NCBI GenBank assembly: GCA_021201795.1
Contig: JAJQEF010000016.1
Location: 166,543 to 230,542, forward strand
DNA: 64,000 nucleotides
Direction of reading: 5' to 3'
Source: Rikenellaceae bacterium
Lineage (GTDB): Bacteria > Bacteroidota > Bacteroidia > Bacteroidales > Rikenellaceae
The notes beneath the pieces were generated by a model that was not told the DNA's origin, searched no databases, and saw only the letters and a program-made list of their open reading frames with translations. This document shows, in pieces, positions 24,884-34,990 of this stretch. The first letter of the stretch is position 1. The number at the start of each line of letters is the position of its first letter. The position numbers and the translations under genes are program-made.

Positions 24884-26353
24884 ATGGACTCTAAACTGTT
24901 AATTTATAATACACTTACAAGGAAAAAAGAGAAGTTCGAACCATATAACCCACCGTTTGTGGGACTGTACGTATGCGGTCCTACCGTTTACGGTGATGCC
25001 CATTTAGGGCACGCACGCCCTGCGATAACCTTTGATATTTTATTCAGGTATCTGAAAGAACAGGGTTACAGGGTAAGGTACGTGAGAAATATAACGGATG
25101 TGGGACACCTTGAAAACGATGCGGACGAGGGAGAAGATAAAATATCCAAAAAAGCACGTCTGGAACAGTTGGAGCCTATGGAAGTCGCGCAGAATTATAC
25201 TAACAGGTACCACGATTCCATGAAAAAAATGAATGTTCTTCCGCCGAGCATAGAACCGCGTGCTTCAGGGCATATCCCGGAACAGATAGACATGGTGAAG
25301 GATATTCTGGATAAAGGACTTGCATACGAAAGTAACGGATCGGTTTATTTCGACGTAGTGGCATATAACGATAAGTATGGTAATTACGGTAAACTGTCGG
25401 GACGCAAACTCGACGATATGGTGGCCAATACACGTAGTCTGGACGGACAGGACGACAAACGTAATCCATTCGATTTCGCGCTGTGGAAAAAAGCGTCACC
25501 GGAACATATCATGCGCTGGGAATCGCCGTGGAGCATAGGGTTTCCCGGATGGCATCTCGAATGTTCGGTAATGAGTACCAAATATCTCGGAGAAAAATTC
25601 GACATACACGGAGGAGGTATGGATCTCATGTTCCCTCACCACGAATGCGAAATAGCACAAAATACCGCTTCCTGTGGATGTGATTCCGCCCATTATTGGA
25701 TGCATAACAATATGATAACCATTAACGGGCAGAAAATGGGTAAATCCCTTGGAAACTTCATAACTCTGGATGAACTCTTCAGCGGATCGCATAAATTGCT
25801 GGAGAAGGCGTATTCTCCTATGACCATTAAATTTTTCATTCTTCAGGCGCATTACCGCAGTACGCTCGATTTTTCCAACGAGGCGCTACAGGCTTCGGGA
25901 AAAGGTCTTGAAAGACTGATGAAGGGGATCAATACACTCAATAAAATCATTCCGTCGGACTCTTCGACAATGGATGTATCGGAATTCGAGAAAAAGTGGA
26001 CCGAAGCGATGGACGACGACCTGAATACCCCGATAGCTATTTCTGTTCTTTTCGATTGGATACGTATTGTTAATCAGGTTAACGACGGGAAACAGACGAT
26101 AAATGCTGACGATCTGGAGACCCTTAAACATAGCTTCAACAGGATAGTATTCGATATTCTTGGCCTGAAAGATGAGAATGAAGACGGTAATGCGGAAATG
26201 ATTGCCGGATTGGTCGAAACGCTGCTCGATATGCGCATGGAAGCCAAATCGAAAAAAGAATGGGCGGTGTCAGACAGTATACGTGATAAACTGACGAGTC
26301 TGGGTATTACTGTCAAAGATAAAAAGGACGGTTACGACTGGGAAATAAATTAA
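24884..26353 (+). CDS. cysS: Cysteinyl-tRNA synthetase
   Basis: 489 aa class I synthetase charging tRNA-Cys. The HIGH motif is HLGHAR within [15 protein letters not shown], and the KMSKS motif is KMGKS in [12 protein letters not shown]. Zinc ligands are visible as C in VCGPTVYG, C in GWHLECS and the histidine/glutamate of FPHHECE. The C-terminal DALR-like helical domain is complete, including SDSIRDKL. It is divergent from DUF2723 and 10 nt before the DsbD-like gene. Confidence 0.96.
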   Translation: MDSKLLIYNTLTRKKEKFEPYNPPFVGLYVCGPTVYGDAHLGHARPAITFDILFRYLKEQGYRVRYVRNITDVGHLENDADEGEDKISKKARLEQLEPMEVAQNYTNRYHDSMKKMNVLPPSIEPRASGHIPEQIDMVKDILDKGLAYESNGSVYFDVVAYNDKYGNYGKLSGRKLDDMVANTRSLDGQDDKRNPFDFALWKKASPEHIMRWESPWSIGFPGWHLECSVMSTKYLGEKFDIHGGGMDLMFPHHECEIAQNTASCGCDSAHYWMHNNMITINGQKMGKSLGNFITLDELFSGSHKLLEKAYSPMTIKFFILQAHYRSTLDFSNEALQASGKGLERLMKGINTLNKIIPSDSSTMDVSEFEKKWTEAMDDDLNTPIAISVLFDWIRIVNQVNDGKQTINADDLETLKHSFNRIVFDILGLKDENEDGNAEMIAGLVETLLDMRMEAKSKKEWAVSDSIRDKLTSLGITVKDKKDGYDWEIN

Positions 26354-26363
26354 CCTCGAGGAT

Positions 26364-28430
26364 ATGAAAAGAATTTATTTATTATTTGTTGCTCTGGTAT
26401 GCGTTTTGGCGGTGTCGGCGCAGCCGGGTAATTTTGTTAAATGGAGTTATACCGTTAATGAAACAGGAAATGATAATATTTACAACATTATTTTCGATGC
26501 GGTGATCGATTCTCCGTGGCACATGTATGACCTCGGACCCTACGAAGATGGTCCGAATGCCACTGCCTTCGAGTTCGAGAAGAATGATAATTACCGTTTG
26601 ACAGACGGAATACGACATAATATCGAACCTAAAAAGATCAACGATCCCATATTTATGATGGAGTTGGGATACTTTGCTTCGAAAGCATCGTTCGTTCAGA
26701 CTGTGGAAGTCTTGTCTCAGGATGATTTTATATTGACTGTTACGGTGGAATACCAGCTGTGCGATGACCAGAGCTGTCTAATGCCGACCGAATATGAGTT
26801 CGAAATTCCTCTGAAGGGGACCGGAAAAACGGTTGACGTCGTCGAAAACGAAGAGGATAACAGTGAAGATTTTGCGGAAGCGGTGATTCCGGCAGACGAA
26901 AAAAAAAACTCCGGTAGTGTCGTAGCAAGAGTTTCGGAACCGAATTCAGAACCGGAAATCACGGTATATGATACAGGAGAGGCCCTTAAAGGGTCATTCT
27001 GGACGCTGATCATATCCGCGATACTCTGGGGATTTGCCGCTCTTCTGACACCGTGCGTTTTTCCGATGGTGCCGATGACCGTTTCTTATTTTTTAAAATA
27101 CAGTGAAAAAAAGAACAGAGGGAAATTCGGAGCTATATTATACGGGATATTTATAGTCGCCTTGTACACTATTCCAATAGGAGCCATAATACTGATAACT
27201 TATTTTGCCGGAGGTAAAACGGTTACGGCCGATATATTCAACTGGCTGGCTACCCATTGGCTCCCTAATGTACTGTTCTTTATTATATTTCTTCTTTTTG
27301 CTGCTTCTTTCTTCGGAGCATTCGAACTTCGGATGCCCGGCAAACTGATAAATAAAAGTGATTCCAAGGCGGACCGTGGCGGAGTAGGAGGTATATTTTT
27401 TATGGCCCTTACACTTGTTCTTGTTTCGTTCTCATGCACAGGCCCGATAGTAGGGTCGATCCTTATCAGTGCCACGCAGGGGGAAATATGGGAACCTGTT
27501 CTTGCCATGTTTGTATTTTCGGCTGCATTCGCCCTGCCGTTTTCATTGCTTGCGGTCTTCCCGTCGTTTATCGGTAAACTGCCTAAATCAGGCGGTTGGT
27601 TGAATTCGGTTAAAATAGTTCTTGGATTTATCGAGATCGCACTTGCATTCAAATTTCTCAGTGTTGCCGACCAGACGTACCACTGGGGGCTTCTGGACAG
27701 GGAAATCTACCTCTCTATATGGATCACGGTATTTGCTCTTTTAGGATTCTATTTCCTTGGTAAACTCAGGTTCGCGCATGATTCGGAGGTAAAACATATA
27801 GGAGTCTTCAGGCTTACCTTATCCATTATTACATTTTCATTTGTCGTTTATATGGTTCCCGGACTATGGGGCGCACCGCTTAAGGGTTTATCCGGATATC
27901 TTCCGCCCATACATACTCAGGATTTCCGGATAGGCAGCAATACACAGGCTTCGGAATCAACGGTTATGATGTCCGCGAAATACAGCGATTTTCTTTCGCT
28001 TCCTGCCGGAATAAACGGTTTTTTCGATTATGAGGAAGCGTTGGAATATTCCCGAAAAGTTAAAAAGCCTCTGTTTATAGATTTTACCGGACACGGATGT
28101 GTGAATTGCCGAGAAATGGAAGCGAAGGTTCTTTCAGACCAGCGTATAATAAATTTACTCAACGAAGAATTCGTTGTGGTTGCCATTTATACGGATGACC
28201 GTAAGGAACTACCCCAGAAAGAATGGGTAACGACTGAAGAAGGGAAAATATTGAAAACTTTGGGAAAAGTAAATTCACATCTTGCCAATAATAAATATGG
28301 GGTGGGAGCTCTTCCGTATTATGTTATAATCGATGGTAGTGAAAATATAATCGCTCCGCCCATGGGCTATAATCTGAGTATTCCGGCATTTATCGAATTT
28401 CTCGAGTCAGGGAAAAAGAATTATAAATAA
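26364..28430 (+). CDS. DsbD-like thiol:disulfide interchange protein
   Basis: 688 aa inner-membrane reductase that passes electrons from cytoplasmic thioredoxin to periplasmic thiol proteins. The signal peptide ends near VSAQP. An N-terminal beta domain (about 25-165; CDDQSCLMPTEYEF holds a cysteine pair) is followed by a CcdA-type membrane domain (about 210-500, with TPCVFPMVPMTV and SCTGPIVGS cysteines) and a C-terminal thioredoxin-like domain with FTGHGCVNCREMEAKV (CVNC active site). All three DsbD modules are present. It overlaps the MFS gene by one base (TAATG). Confidence 0.9.
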   Translation: MKRIYLLFVALVCVLAVSAQPGNFVKWSYTVNETGNDNIYNIIFDAVIDSPWHMYDLGPYEDGPNATAFEFEKNDNYRLTDGIRHNIEPKKINDPIFMMELGYFASKASFVQTVEVLSQDDFILTVTVEYQLCDDQSCLMPTEYEFEIPLKGTGKTVDVVENEEDNSEDFAEAVIPADEKKNSGSVVARVSEPNSEPEITVYDTGEALKGSFWTLIISAILWGFAALLTPCVFPMVPMTVSYFLKYSEKKNRGKFGAILYGIFIVALYTIPIGAIILITYFAGGKTVTADIFNWLATHWLPNVLFFIIFLLFAASFFGAFELRMPGKLINKSDSKADRGGVGGIFFMALTLVLVSFSCTGPIVGSILISATQGEIWEPVLAMFVFSAAFALPFSLLAVFPSFIGKLPKSGGWLNSVKIVLGFIEIALAFKFLSVADQTYHWGLLDREIYLSIWITVFALLGFYFLGKLRFAHDSEVKHIGVFRLTLSIITFSFVVYMVPGLWGAPLKGLSGYLPPIHTQDFRIGSNTQASESTVMMSAKYSDFLSLPAGINGFFDYEEALEYSRKVKKPLFIDFTGHGCVNCREMEAKVLSDQRIINLLNEEFVVVAIYTDDRKELPQKEWVTTEEGKILKTLGKVNSHLANNKYGVGALPYYVIIDGSENIIAPPMGYNLSIPAFIEFLESGKKNYK

Positions 28431-29707
28431 TGATAAAAAATAAGGAATACACAAAACCGTGGAAATGGGTGCCTACGCTCTATTATGCCGAGGGCCTTCC
28501 GTATTCGGTTGTAATGTTCACTTCGGTTGTCATGTATGGACTATTGGGGATACCTAACTCTACGATAGCTTTTTATACCAGCCTCCTCAGTTTGCCGTGG
28601 GTTCTGAAACCACTATGGAGCCCGTTCGTCGATATTTACAGAACGAAAAGGTGGTGGATAATATCCATGCAGTTTATTATTGCCGCACTTCTTTTCTGTG
28701 TCGCCGGAGTTATAAAGACGGAATACTTTTTTGCAGTGAGTATGGGTTTACTTATGTTGATCGCCTGTGCTTCAGCTACCCATGATATTTCTGCCGACGG
28801 TTTTTATATGATCGCACTGAAGCAGAAGGACCAATCTCTCTTTGTAGGTATCAGGAGTACTTTTTATCGTGCCGCTATGATTACCGGACAGGGACTTATA
28901 ATAATCCTTGCCGGATTCCTTGCCCGTAAATATTTTGATGGCGATATGCACAGCGCATGGGCAGTATCTTTTCTGGCTGTTGCCATTTTATTTTTACTGA
29001 TAGTTTCATATCATACTTTTATTCTGCCTGAACCCAAGGCGGATAAGCCCGTAAGGAGAGGGAAAAGTCCTTGGGGAGAGTTTCTGGAAACGTTCGTTAC
29101 GTTCTTTAAAAAGCAGGGGATAATACCTGCCGTGTCATTCATACTGTTGTTCCGCTTAGGTGAGGCGCAGCTCGTTAAAATAGCTCCGTTATTCCTGCTT
29201 GCATCCCGCGATACGGGTGGATTAGGAGTCACCCCGGAATTTCAGGGATTAATTTACGGAACGGTGGGTGTTATAGCTTTGCTTGTAGGTGGTATTGCCG
29301 GTGGGGTGGTAATATCGCGCGGAGGATTGAAGAAATGGATAGTGCCGATGTTCTTCTTCCTCAATGTTCCAAATCTTCTGTACGTATATATGTCTTATTT
29401 CCAACCGGAAAATCCTTACATTATAGGTTCTTGTGTTGCACTGGAACAGCTAGGTTACGGATTCGGTTTCACGTCCTATATGCTGTTCCTTATTATGTTC
29501 TGCGACGGAGAGAATAAGACCGCCCATTATGCGATCGCGACGGGAATTATGGCTCTCGGAATGATGATTCCAGGTTCAGTATCCGGATTTATTCAGGAAT
29601 CGTGGGGATATTTTATGTTCTTCGTATGGGTGCTAATATGTGCTGTGCCGGGATTTTTTATAATCAGGAATTTGAATATCTCCGCCGATTACGGTGTTAA
29701 AACATAA
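28430..29707 (+). CDS. AmpG-like MFS transporter
   Basis: 425 aa with about twelve TM helices. TLYYAEGLPYSVVMFTSVVMYGLLGIPNS at the N terminus and ATHDISADGFYMIALKQKDQSLFVGIRSTFYR in the middle match the AmpG/muropeptide-permease branch of the major facilitator superfamily. AmpG imports 1,6-anhydro-muropeptides for recycling, which would fit the transglycosylase elsewhere in the window, but substrate is not shown by sequence. It ends at a bidirectional terminator shared with pfkA. Confidence 0.82.
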   Translation: MIKNKEYTKPWKWVPTLYYAEGLPYSVVMFTSVVMYGLLGIPNSTIAFYTSLLSLPWVLKPLWSPFVDIYRTKRWWIISMQFIIAALLFCVAGVIKTEYFFAVSMGLLMLIACASATHDISADGFYMIALKQKDQSLFVGIRSTFYRAAMITGQGLIIILAGFLARKYFDGDMHSAWAVSFLAVAILFLLIVSYHTFILPEPKADKPVRRGKSPWGEFLETFVTFFKKQGIIPAVSFILLFRLGEAQLVKIAPLFLLASRDTGGLGVTPEFQGLIYGTVGVIALLVGGIAGGVVISRGGLKKWIVPMFFFLNVPNLLYVYMSYFQPENPYIIGSCVALEQLGYGFGFTSYMLFLIMFCDGENKTAHYAIATGIMALGMMIPGSVSGFIQESWGYFMFFVWVLICAVPGFFIIRNLNISADYGVKT

Positions 29708-29709
29708 AT

Positions 29710-29737
29710 AAAAAACCGGATTAATTCCGGCTTTTTT
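29710..29737. terminator. Bidirectional terminator between the MFS gene and pfkA
   Basis: CCGGA / TCCGG core with A-rich left and T-rich right arms (one mismatch), 3 nt after the MFS stop and 3 nt before the pfkA stop. Confidence 0.75.
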
Positions 29738-29740
29738 ATT

Positions 29741-30721
29741 TTATATCGATAGAATCCTCAATACGTTAAGAAGATCTCTGTCTATCGGTTTTTCGTTTTT
29801 GATTGCACGTGCGAACGGTACATAAACTACTTTATCGTTCTCTACACCGACCATTACATTTCTCTGGTCCTCGAGAAGCGCCTCGATAGCTGCATATCCT
29901 AAACGGCTCGCGAGTATCCTATCGGTAGAGGTAGGAGAACCTCCTCGCTGTATGTGACCAAGTATCGTTACACGTACGTCATACTGGGGATATTCGTTTT
30001 TAACCCTTTCTGCAAGGCCCATGGCGCCGCCGGTAGTTTCGCTTTCGGCAACGAGCACTATACTACTGTTTTTGGATTTACGGAACCCGTTTTCGATAAG
30101 TTCAGCCAACTGGTCGACTTCGGTAGCCATTTCCGGTATGATAGCGTCTTCTGCTCCGACAGCGATAGCTCCGTTAAGCGCGAGGAATCCCGCATCACGA
30201 CCCATAACTTCTATAAAGAATAATCTCTCGTGCGATGTCGCTGTGTCGCGAATTTTATCCACAGCGTCCATAATGGTGTTAAGTGCAGTGTCGTATCCTA
30301 TCGTTCTATCTGTTCCGTAGAGGTCGTTGTCTATTGTTCCGGGAATTCCGATGATAGGTACGTTGTATTCTTCTGCGAATATTCTTGCACCGGTCAATGA
30401 GCCGTCCCCTCCGATAACTACGAGCGCGTCGATTCCGGCAGCAGACATGTTGTCATACGCTGTCTTACGTCCTTCCTTGGTTTTGAACTCCATACTTCGC
30501 GCAGTTTTCAAAATGGTTCCGCCCTGCTGTATTATGTTGCTGACATTCTGGGTCTTGAATGTTACTATTTCATTGGCAATAAGTCCCTTGTATCCTCTGT
30601 AGATACCTTTCACCTTCAATCCGTTGAATATTGCCGAACGTGTCACCGCACGTATTGCCGCATTCATTCCCGGAGCATCTCCTCCGGAAGTCAGAATACC
30701 GACACTTTTAATTGCTGCCAT
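29741..30721 (-). CDS. pfkA: ATP-dependent 6-phosphofructokinase
   Basis: 326 aa; phosphorylates fructose 6-phosphate in glycolysis. [20 protein letters not shown] and [11 protein letters not shown] form the nucleotide site; the Gly after GGD (GGDGS, not GGDD) indicates ATP over pyrophosphate. [14 protein letters not shown] carries the catalytic aspartate, and MGRDAG and HIQRGGSPT are further conserved blocks. Standard bacterial length. A reverse-strand TATTTTTGC at 30779-30771 is a likely -7 element. Confidence 0.96.
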   Translation of the reverse strand: MAAIKSVGILTSGGDAPGMNAAIRAVTRSAIFNGLKVKGIYRGYKGLIANEIVTFKTQNVSNIIQQGGTILKTARSMEFKTKEGRKTAYDNMSAAGIDALVVIGGDGSLTGARIFAEEYNVPIIGIPGTIDNDLYGTDRTIGYDTALNTIMDAVDKIRDTATSHERLFFIEVMGRDAGFLALNGAIAVGAEDAIIPEMATEVDQLAELIENGFRKSKNSSIVLVAESETTGGAMGLAERVKNEYPQYDVRVTILGHIQRGGSPTSTDRILASRLGYAAIEALLEDQRNVMVGVENDKVVYVPFARAIKNEKPIDRDLLNVLRILSI

Positions 30722-30770
30722 AATTGTATTTTCTTAACTTGACTATTCGTTTTTCCTTAAAACTAACCGT

Positions 30771-30779
30771 GCAAAAATA
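30771..30779 (-). promoter_or_regulatory. -7 element of pfkA
   Basis: Minus-strand TATTTTTGC fits TAnnTTTGY about 50 nt upstream of the pfkA start. No -33 partner seen. Confidence 0.45.
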
Positions 30780-30848
30780 ATACTTTTAAATTATCTTATG
30801 AACATTTTAATAATAAGAAAAAGCTAAATCTGTGATGTATCGGGAATT

Positions 30849-31928
30849 TTAAATAAAATCAGGTCCTTTTTTCATCTTCACTTCCTCTACGAACATACGA
30901 ATATTCTGTTCATCGTTTTTGGGACAGATCAGCAATGCATTATCGCTGTCAACTATAATAAAATCCTTCATTCCCTGAACTACCGCGACTTTTCCATTAG
31001 GCATATTTATAATGCAACCTTCGGTGTCATAGGTTAAAACATCGCCCAGGATAGCATTCCCATTAACATCCTTGGCGGAATGCTGATAAATAGAAACCCA
31101 TGTCCCTATGTCGGACCATCCGAATTCACTGCATCTTACATAAACGTTATCCGCTTTTTCCATAATTCCGTAATCGATCGAAATATTACGGCATTCGGGA
31201 TATATTTGTCTTATTGCGTTTTCTTCTTCTTCAGTATTGTAGCTGTCGTTTATCGATGCGAAGAGCCTGTCTACCTCTGGAAGATGATTTATGAACTGTT
31301 TTATAATTTCATCGGATTTCCATATGAATATTCCCGAGTTCCAGAAAAACTCTCCGCTCTCGACAAACATTTTTGCCACTTCGAGAGTCGGTTTTTCGGT
31401 AAAAGTTTTGACTTTGTTAAAGTTATCTATTTGTACTGTTGTATCGATCTGGATATAACCGTAACCCGTATCAGGTCTGTTCGGTTTTATCCCGATAGTA
31501 AGAAGGGTATTGTTGTCATCTAAAAAATCAAATCCTTCCGAGATAACCTCCCTGAATTTACTTTCATTTAAAACCAAATGATCCGACGGAGCCACTACCA
31601 TTTTTGCATCCGGATTTAACTTATTCACTTTATAAGCAGCGTAAGCAATGCATGGAGCCGTGTTTCTTCCGAGAGGTTCTGATAATATCTGTTCATTTTT
31701 TAGTTCAGGAATGTGCTGTTTTACCAGTTCTGTATATTTTTTATTCGTTACGACATAAAAATTTTCTGCAGGAATTATATCGAGAAAACGTTCGTAAGTA
31801 TGCCTTATAAACGATTTTCCCATGCCGAGAATATCAAGGAATTGTTTAGGGTGGTTTTGTCTGCTTACAGGCCAGAACCGACTTCCTACGCCTCCGGCCA
31901 TTATGATGCAATAATTATTTTTATTCAT
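30849..31928 (-). CDS. Mannose-1-phosphate guanylyltransferase
   Basis: 359 aa; forms GDP-mannose from mannose 1-phosphate and GTP, a precursor for mannose or fucose in surface glycans. The nucleotidyltransferase motif MAGGVGSRFWPVSRQNHPKQFLDI is at residues 10-33. VAPSDHLV, GYGYIQ and FTEKPTLE follow in the usual order. It lacks the C-terminal phosphomannose isomerase domain, so it is the single-function type. It is 127 nt upstream of pfkA, probably a separate unit; a minus-strand TAACTTTG at 31957-31950 may be its -7 element. Confidence 0.92.
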   Translation of the reverse strand: MNKNNYCIIMAGGVGSRFWPVSRQNHPKQFLDILGMGKSFIRHTYERFLDIIPAENFYVVTNKKYTELVKQHIPELKNEQILSEPLGRNTAPCIAYAAYKVNKLNPDAKMVVAPSDHLVLNESKFREVISEGFDFLDDNNTLLTIGIKPNRPDTGYGYIQIDTTVQIDNFNKVKTFTEKPTLEVAKMFVESGEFFWNSGIFIWKSDEIIKQFINHLPEVDRLFASINDSYNTEEEENAIRQIYPECRNISIDYGIMEKADNVYVRCSEFGWSDIGTWVSIYQHSAKDVNGNAILGDVLTYDTEGCIINMPNGKVAVVQGMKDFIIVDSDNALLICPKNDEQNIRMFVEEVKMKKGPDFI

Positions 31929-31949
31929 ACTCGGTTTTCAAATTTGCCC

Positions 31950-31957
31950 CAAAGTTA
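31950..31957 (-). promoter_or_regulatory. -7 element of the mannose-1-phosphate guanylyltransferase gene
   Basis: Minus-strand TAACTTTG, 21 nt from the start codon, matches TAnnTTTG; no -33 element recognised. Confidence 0.45.
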
Positions 31958-32088
31958 GGCAATAGACTCTATTAAACATCTAAATAAAATACTTTGAAAA
32001 GGTTTAAGAATATTCTAAAAAGACGCGCTTCTTTTGAGTTATTTTAAGCGGATTACTGATAATGAAATTCATTTCTGAAAAATATTTT

Positions 32089-32096
32089 TAATTTTG
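32089..32096 (+). promoter_or_regulatory. -7 element of asnA
   Basis: TAATTTTG matches TAnnTTTG, 26 nt before the asnA start. No convincing -33 element. Confidence 0.45.
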
Positions 32097-32122
32097 TCAG
32101 GTTAATTAAAATGATTTAGAAG

Positions 32123-33160
32123 ATGAAAATTCTTAAACCACACGGTTACAGAGATATGCTCGAAGGAGTAAAAAACACGGAGAAGGCGATAAAACTGGTT
32201 AAGGACATGTTCCAGTCCAATCTTTCCGCACAGCTTTCACTTCTTAGGGTTACTGCGCCTATGGTGGTAATGAAGGGTACGGGAATTAATGACGACCTTA
32301 ACAGTATCGAGCGTCCGGTCACATTTCCGATAAAAGAACTTAACGACAGTCCTGCCGAGGTGGTTCATTCTTTGGCAAAGTGGAAAAGACTTAAACTCGC
32401 AGAAATGGAGATGTCCCACGGATGCGGTATTTATACGGACATGAACGCACTCCGTCCGGATGAGGAACTCGACAATATACATTCTATCTATGTGGATCAA
32501 TGGGACTGGGAAAGAGTCATAACTAATGATGAGAGAACGGTTGCGTTCCTGAAAAAAATCGTACGCCGGATATACGAAGCGATAAAAGTTACTGAAAACA
32601 GGCTCTACATAGAATTCCCTGATATCGTTCCCATTTTACCAGAGGATATATTTTTTATCCATGCGGAGGAATTGCTGAAAATGTATCCTGATAAATCCGC
32701 TAAAGAGCGTGAAAATGAAATAACAAAAAAATACGGTGCTGTTTTTATTATGGGGATAGGGCATCCTATGACTAATGGAGAGCTGCACGACGGACGTGCT
32801 GCGGACTATGACGATTGGAGTACTTTGAACGAAGAAGGTTTCAGGGGATTGAACGGCGACATTCTTCTATGGAACCCTGTTCTGGAAATAGCTCTTGAAA
32901 TTTCATCCATGGGAATCCGTGTGAATGAAAAATCGATGCGCTATCAGCTTGAAATGAGGGGACAGACCGAACGAGAGAACCTTTATTTCCACAAAAAACT
33001 TCTTAACGGGGAATTACCGCTTACTATCGGAGGCGGAATAGGACAAAGCCGTTTATGCATGTTCCTGTTGAGAAAAGCCCATGTAGGTGAAATACAGTGC
33101 AGTATATGGCCGGAAGAAATGAGGGAAGAATGTAAGCAGGCAGGGATATTTCTTGTTTAA
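32123..33160 (+). CDS. asnA: Aspartate-ammonia ligase
   Basis: 345 aa ammonia-dependent asparagine synthetase, built on a class II aminoacyl-tRNA-synthetase-like fold. LLRVTAPMVVMKGTGINDDLN, ALRPDEELDNIHSIYVDQWDWE and the final GGGIGQSRLCMFLLRKAHVGEIQCSIW are characteristic of AsnA. Length is normal. The start fits the -7 element just upstream. The next gene begins 3 nt after its stop. Confidence 0.95.
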   Translation: MKILKPHGYRDMLEGVKNTEKAIKLVKDMFQSNLSAQLSLLRVTAPMVVMKGTGINDDLNSIERPVTFPIKELNDSPAEVVHSLAKWKRLKLAEMEMSHGCGIYTDMNALRPDEELDNIHSIYVDQWDWERVITNDERTVAFLKKIVRRIYEAIKVTENRLYIEFPDIVPILPEDIFFIHAEELLKMYPDKSAKERENEITKKYGAVFIMGIGHPMTNGELHDGRAADYDDWSTLNEEGFRGLNGDILLWNPVLEIALEISSMGIRVNEKSMRYQLEMRGQTERENLYFHKKLLNGELPLTIGGGIGQSRLCMFLLRKAHVGEIQCSIWPEEMREECKQAGIFLV

Positions 33161-33163
33161 GGT

Positions 33164-34018
33164 ATGACCAGAGAGAAGAGAGAAGATACTATACTGCAAT
33201 CGGAAGCATCCGGGGAAAAAAGTTCCGGCAGCCTTAATGTTATTGAAATATTGAGTATCGTACTGGTACTCATGATTTCCGATTTGTTGGTTGGATATCT
33301 GCTTTCTTTCTTTACGAACAGTATAGCAGGAATGTGTTTGTTCATTGCATTCACAGTGAAATTCCTGATTACCATTTTATATGCCACATACCTGCATCGG
33401 ATTAAAACAGGGACATTCAAAGGTATCGTAAAAATATCGTGGAGAGGTTTGGATCCGGTGATGATATTGTGGGGGCTGTTACTGACTGTGTCCGCGAACA
33501 TTGTACTCGAACCGGTTATTTCTTTGTTCCCTGAAAAATATATGCGGATTCTCGAGAATGCGGTAGGAAGCGGAGGATGGGCCTTGATTACTTCCATTTT
33601 TGCTGCTCCGTTCTTTGAGGAATTGCTCTTCCGAGGAATGATACAGGAGGAACTCTCTGCTAAATACGGTGTTTTCAGAGGGATTATTATTGCTGCGTTG
33701 ATATTCGGAATAGTCCATATTATTCCGCAGCAGGTTGTAGCAGCGTTCGTAATAGGCATAATTTTGGGTTATATTTATGTGAAAACACAGTCGATAATTT
33801 CCGTGATTGTAATTCATGGAGCTAATAATGCGCTGGCACAGTTTTCATTAATACTTACCGACGATATTACAGTTACTACCCGCGATCTGATTTCGTCCGA
33901 CAACGTTTACTTTGGCGTTTATGCTGTTTCATCGCTATTTTTAATTATTTTCGCTGTCATATTTGTTAAGTTTTGTTTCGGGAAACGAGGTATTAATGGA
34001 ACAGTTCCTGAAAATTAA
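33164..34018 (+). CDS. CPBP-family intramembrane glutamic endopeptidase
   Basis: 284 aa with about eight hydrophobic helices. The family motifs are present: PFFEELLFRGMIQ (EExxxR, with catalytic Glu), FGIVHI (FxxxH) and a third VIHGANNALA segment (HxxxN). Relatives include Rce1/CAAX proteases and bacteriocin-immunity proteins; the substrate is unknown. It follows asnA after 3 nt and is likely cotranscribed with it. A cytoplasmic N terminus of about 20 residues precedes the first helix. Confidence 0.87.
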   Translation: MTREKREDTILQSEASGEKSSGSLNVIEILSIVLVLMISDLLVGYLLSFFTNSIAGMCLFIAFTVKFLITILYATYLHRIKTGTFKGIVKISWRGLDPVMILWGLLLTVSANIVLEPVISLFPEKYMRILENAVGSGGWALITSIFAAPFFEELLFRGMIQEELSAKYGVFRGIIIAALIFGIVHIIPQQVVAAFVIGIILGYIYVKTQSIISVIVIHGANNALAQFSLILTDDITVTTRDLISSDNVYFGVYAVSSLFLIIFAVIFVKFCFGKRGINGTVPEN

Positions 34019-34078
34019 TGAGTTAAGATATAATATACCGCCGTATTTGACGTTGAAGATTAAAGTTAAATTTCTCTG

Positions 34079-34990
34079 ATGTGTTTTTGTAAAAGAATAA
34101 TTAAATACATTTTGATTTTCGGTACTTTGCCGATATTATTCTCGTGCAGGGATTTTTCATTCCAGTCCTATGTCAAAGGTGAAGTGGTAGCAAGTGTTGG
34201 TGACAACGAACTTTATTATGAGAATATTAGTGGCGTTATAGGTCCGGGGCTGAGTTATGAGGATAGTGTGAAACTTATCAATACGTGTATTGATAATTGG
34301 GTGAAAAACCAGGTTAAATCGCAGTTCGCGGAAGAATATTACAATGGTGATCTCTCGGAAATAGAAAGAATGGTTGCCGAGTATAGAAATTCTCTATTGA
34401 TATTCAAATATGAAAACGAATATATATGTGCACGTCTTGATACTGCTGTGACGGCAAAAGAGATAGATGATTTTTATCTGAAGAACAGGACGGAATTCAC
34501 GCTACCTGCATCTTTGGTAAAAGCTGTAGCTGTAAAAGTTCCTAACGGTTCGCGACAGGAAAGCGCTATGCGGAACCTTTCACGCTCCACCAGGGCGGAC
34601 AATATTCAGGATATCGTAGACATCGCTATAAAAAATGATATGGATTACATACATTACGGAACATGGACGGATTATAACGAAATAATATCCTTCATGCCTC
34701 AACTGTCCCAACAGCAATATCATGATATTCAGACAAAAAAAGGTTTTTACGAAGTATCGGAAGGAGGTTACAGGTATATGCTCACTGTAATAGATATCCT
34801 ACCGGAAGGCGGTATAATGCCGTTGAGTATGGCAAGCACCCAGATACGTAAGATAATACTTAACAAAAGAAGATCCGAGCTGCTAAGAAATTTGGAAGAC
34901 AGTTTGTATTCGTCTGCACAGAGACGCGGAAATATTTACCTTAGGGATAAACCTGAAACCCAAAATCCGGACAATGATGAAAATGAGTAA
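34079..34990 (+). CDS. SurA/PpiC-like periplasmic lipoprotein
   Basis: 303 aa. Basic N terminus, hydrophobic stretch and lipobox LFSC indicate a lipoprotein. The mature part resembles the SurA N-terminal chaperone region (VVASVGDNELYYENI, then helical YRNSLLIFKYENEYICARLDTAVTAKEIDDFYLKN). I do not see a convincing active PpiC isomerase signature, so it is probably a chaperone without isomerase activity. It overlaps surA by 17 nt, so the two are likely partners in outer-membrane protein folding. Confidence 0.75.
   Translation: MCFCKRIIKYILIFGTLPILFSCRDFSFQSYVKGEVVASVGDNELYYENISGVIGPGLSYEDSVKLINTCIDNWVKNQVKSQFAEEYYNGDLSEIERMVAEYRNSLLIFKYENEYICARLDTAVTAKEIDDFYLKNRTEFTLPASLVKAVAVKVPNGSRQESAMRNLSRSTRADNIQDIVDIAIKNDMDYIHYGTWTDYNEIISFMPQLSQQQYHDIQTKKGFYEVSEGGYRYMLTVIDILPEGGIMPLSMASTQIRKIILNKRRSELLRNLEDSLYSSAQRRGNIYLRDKPETQNPDNDENE

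Noticed and set aside
33157-33759. 200-aa minus-strand ORF
   Set aside because: Antisense to the CPBP protease gene, low-complexity composition, no domain.
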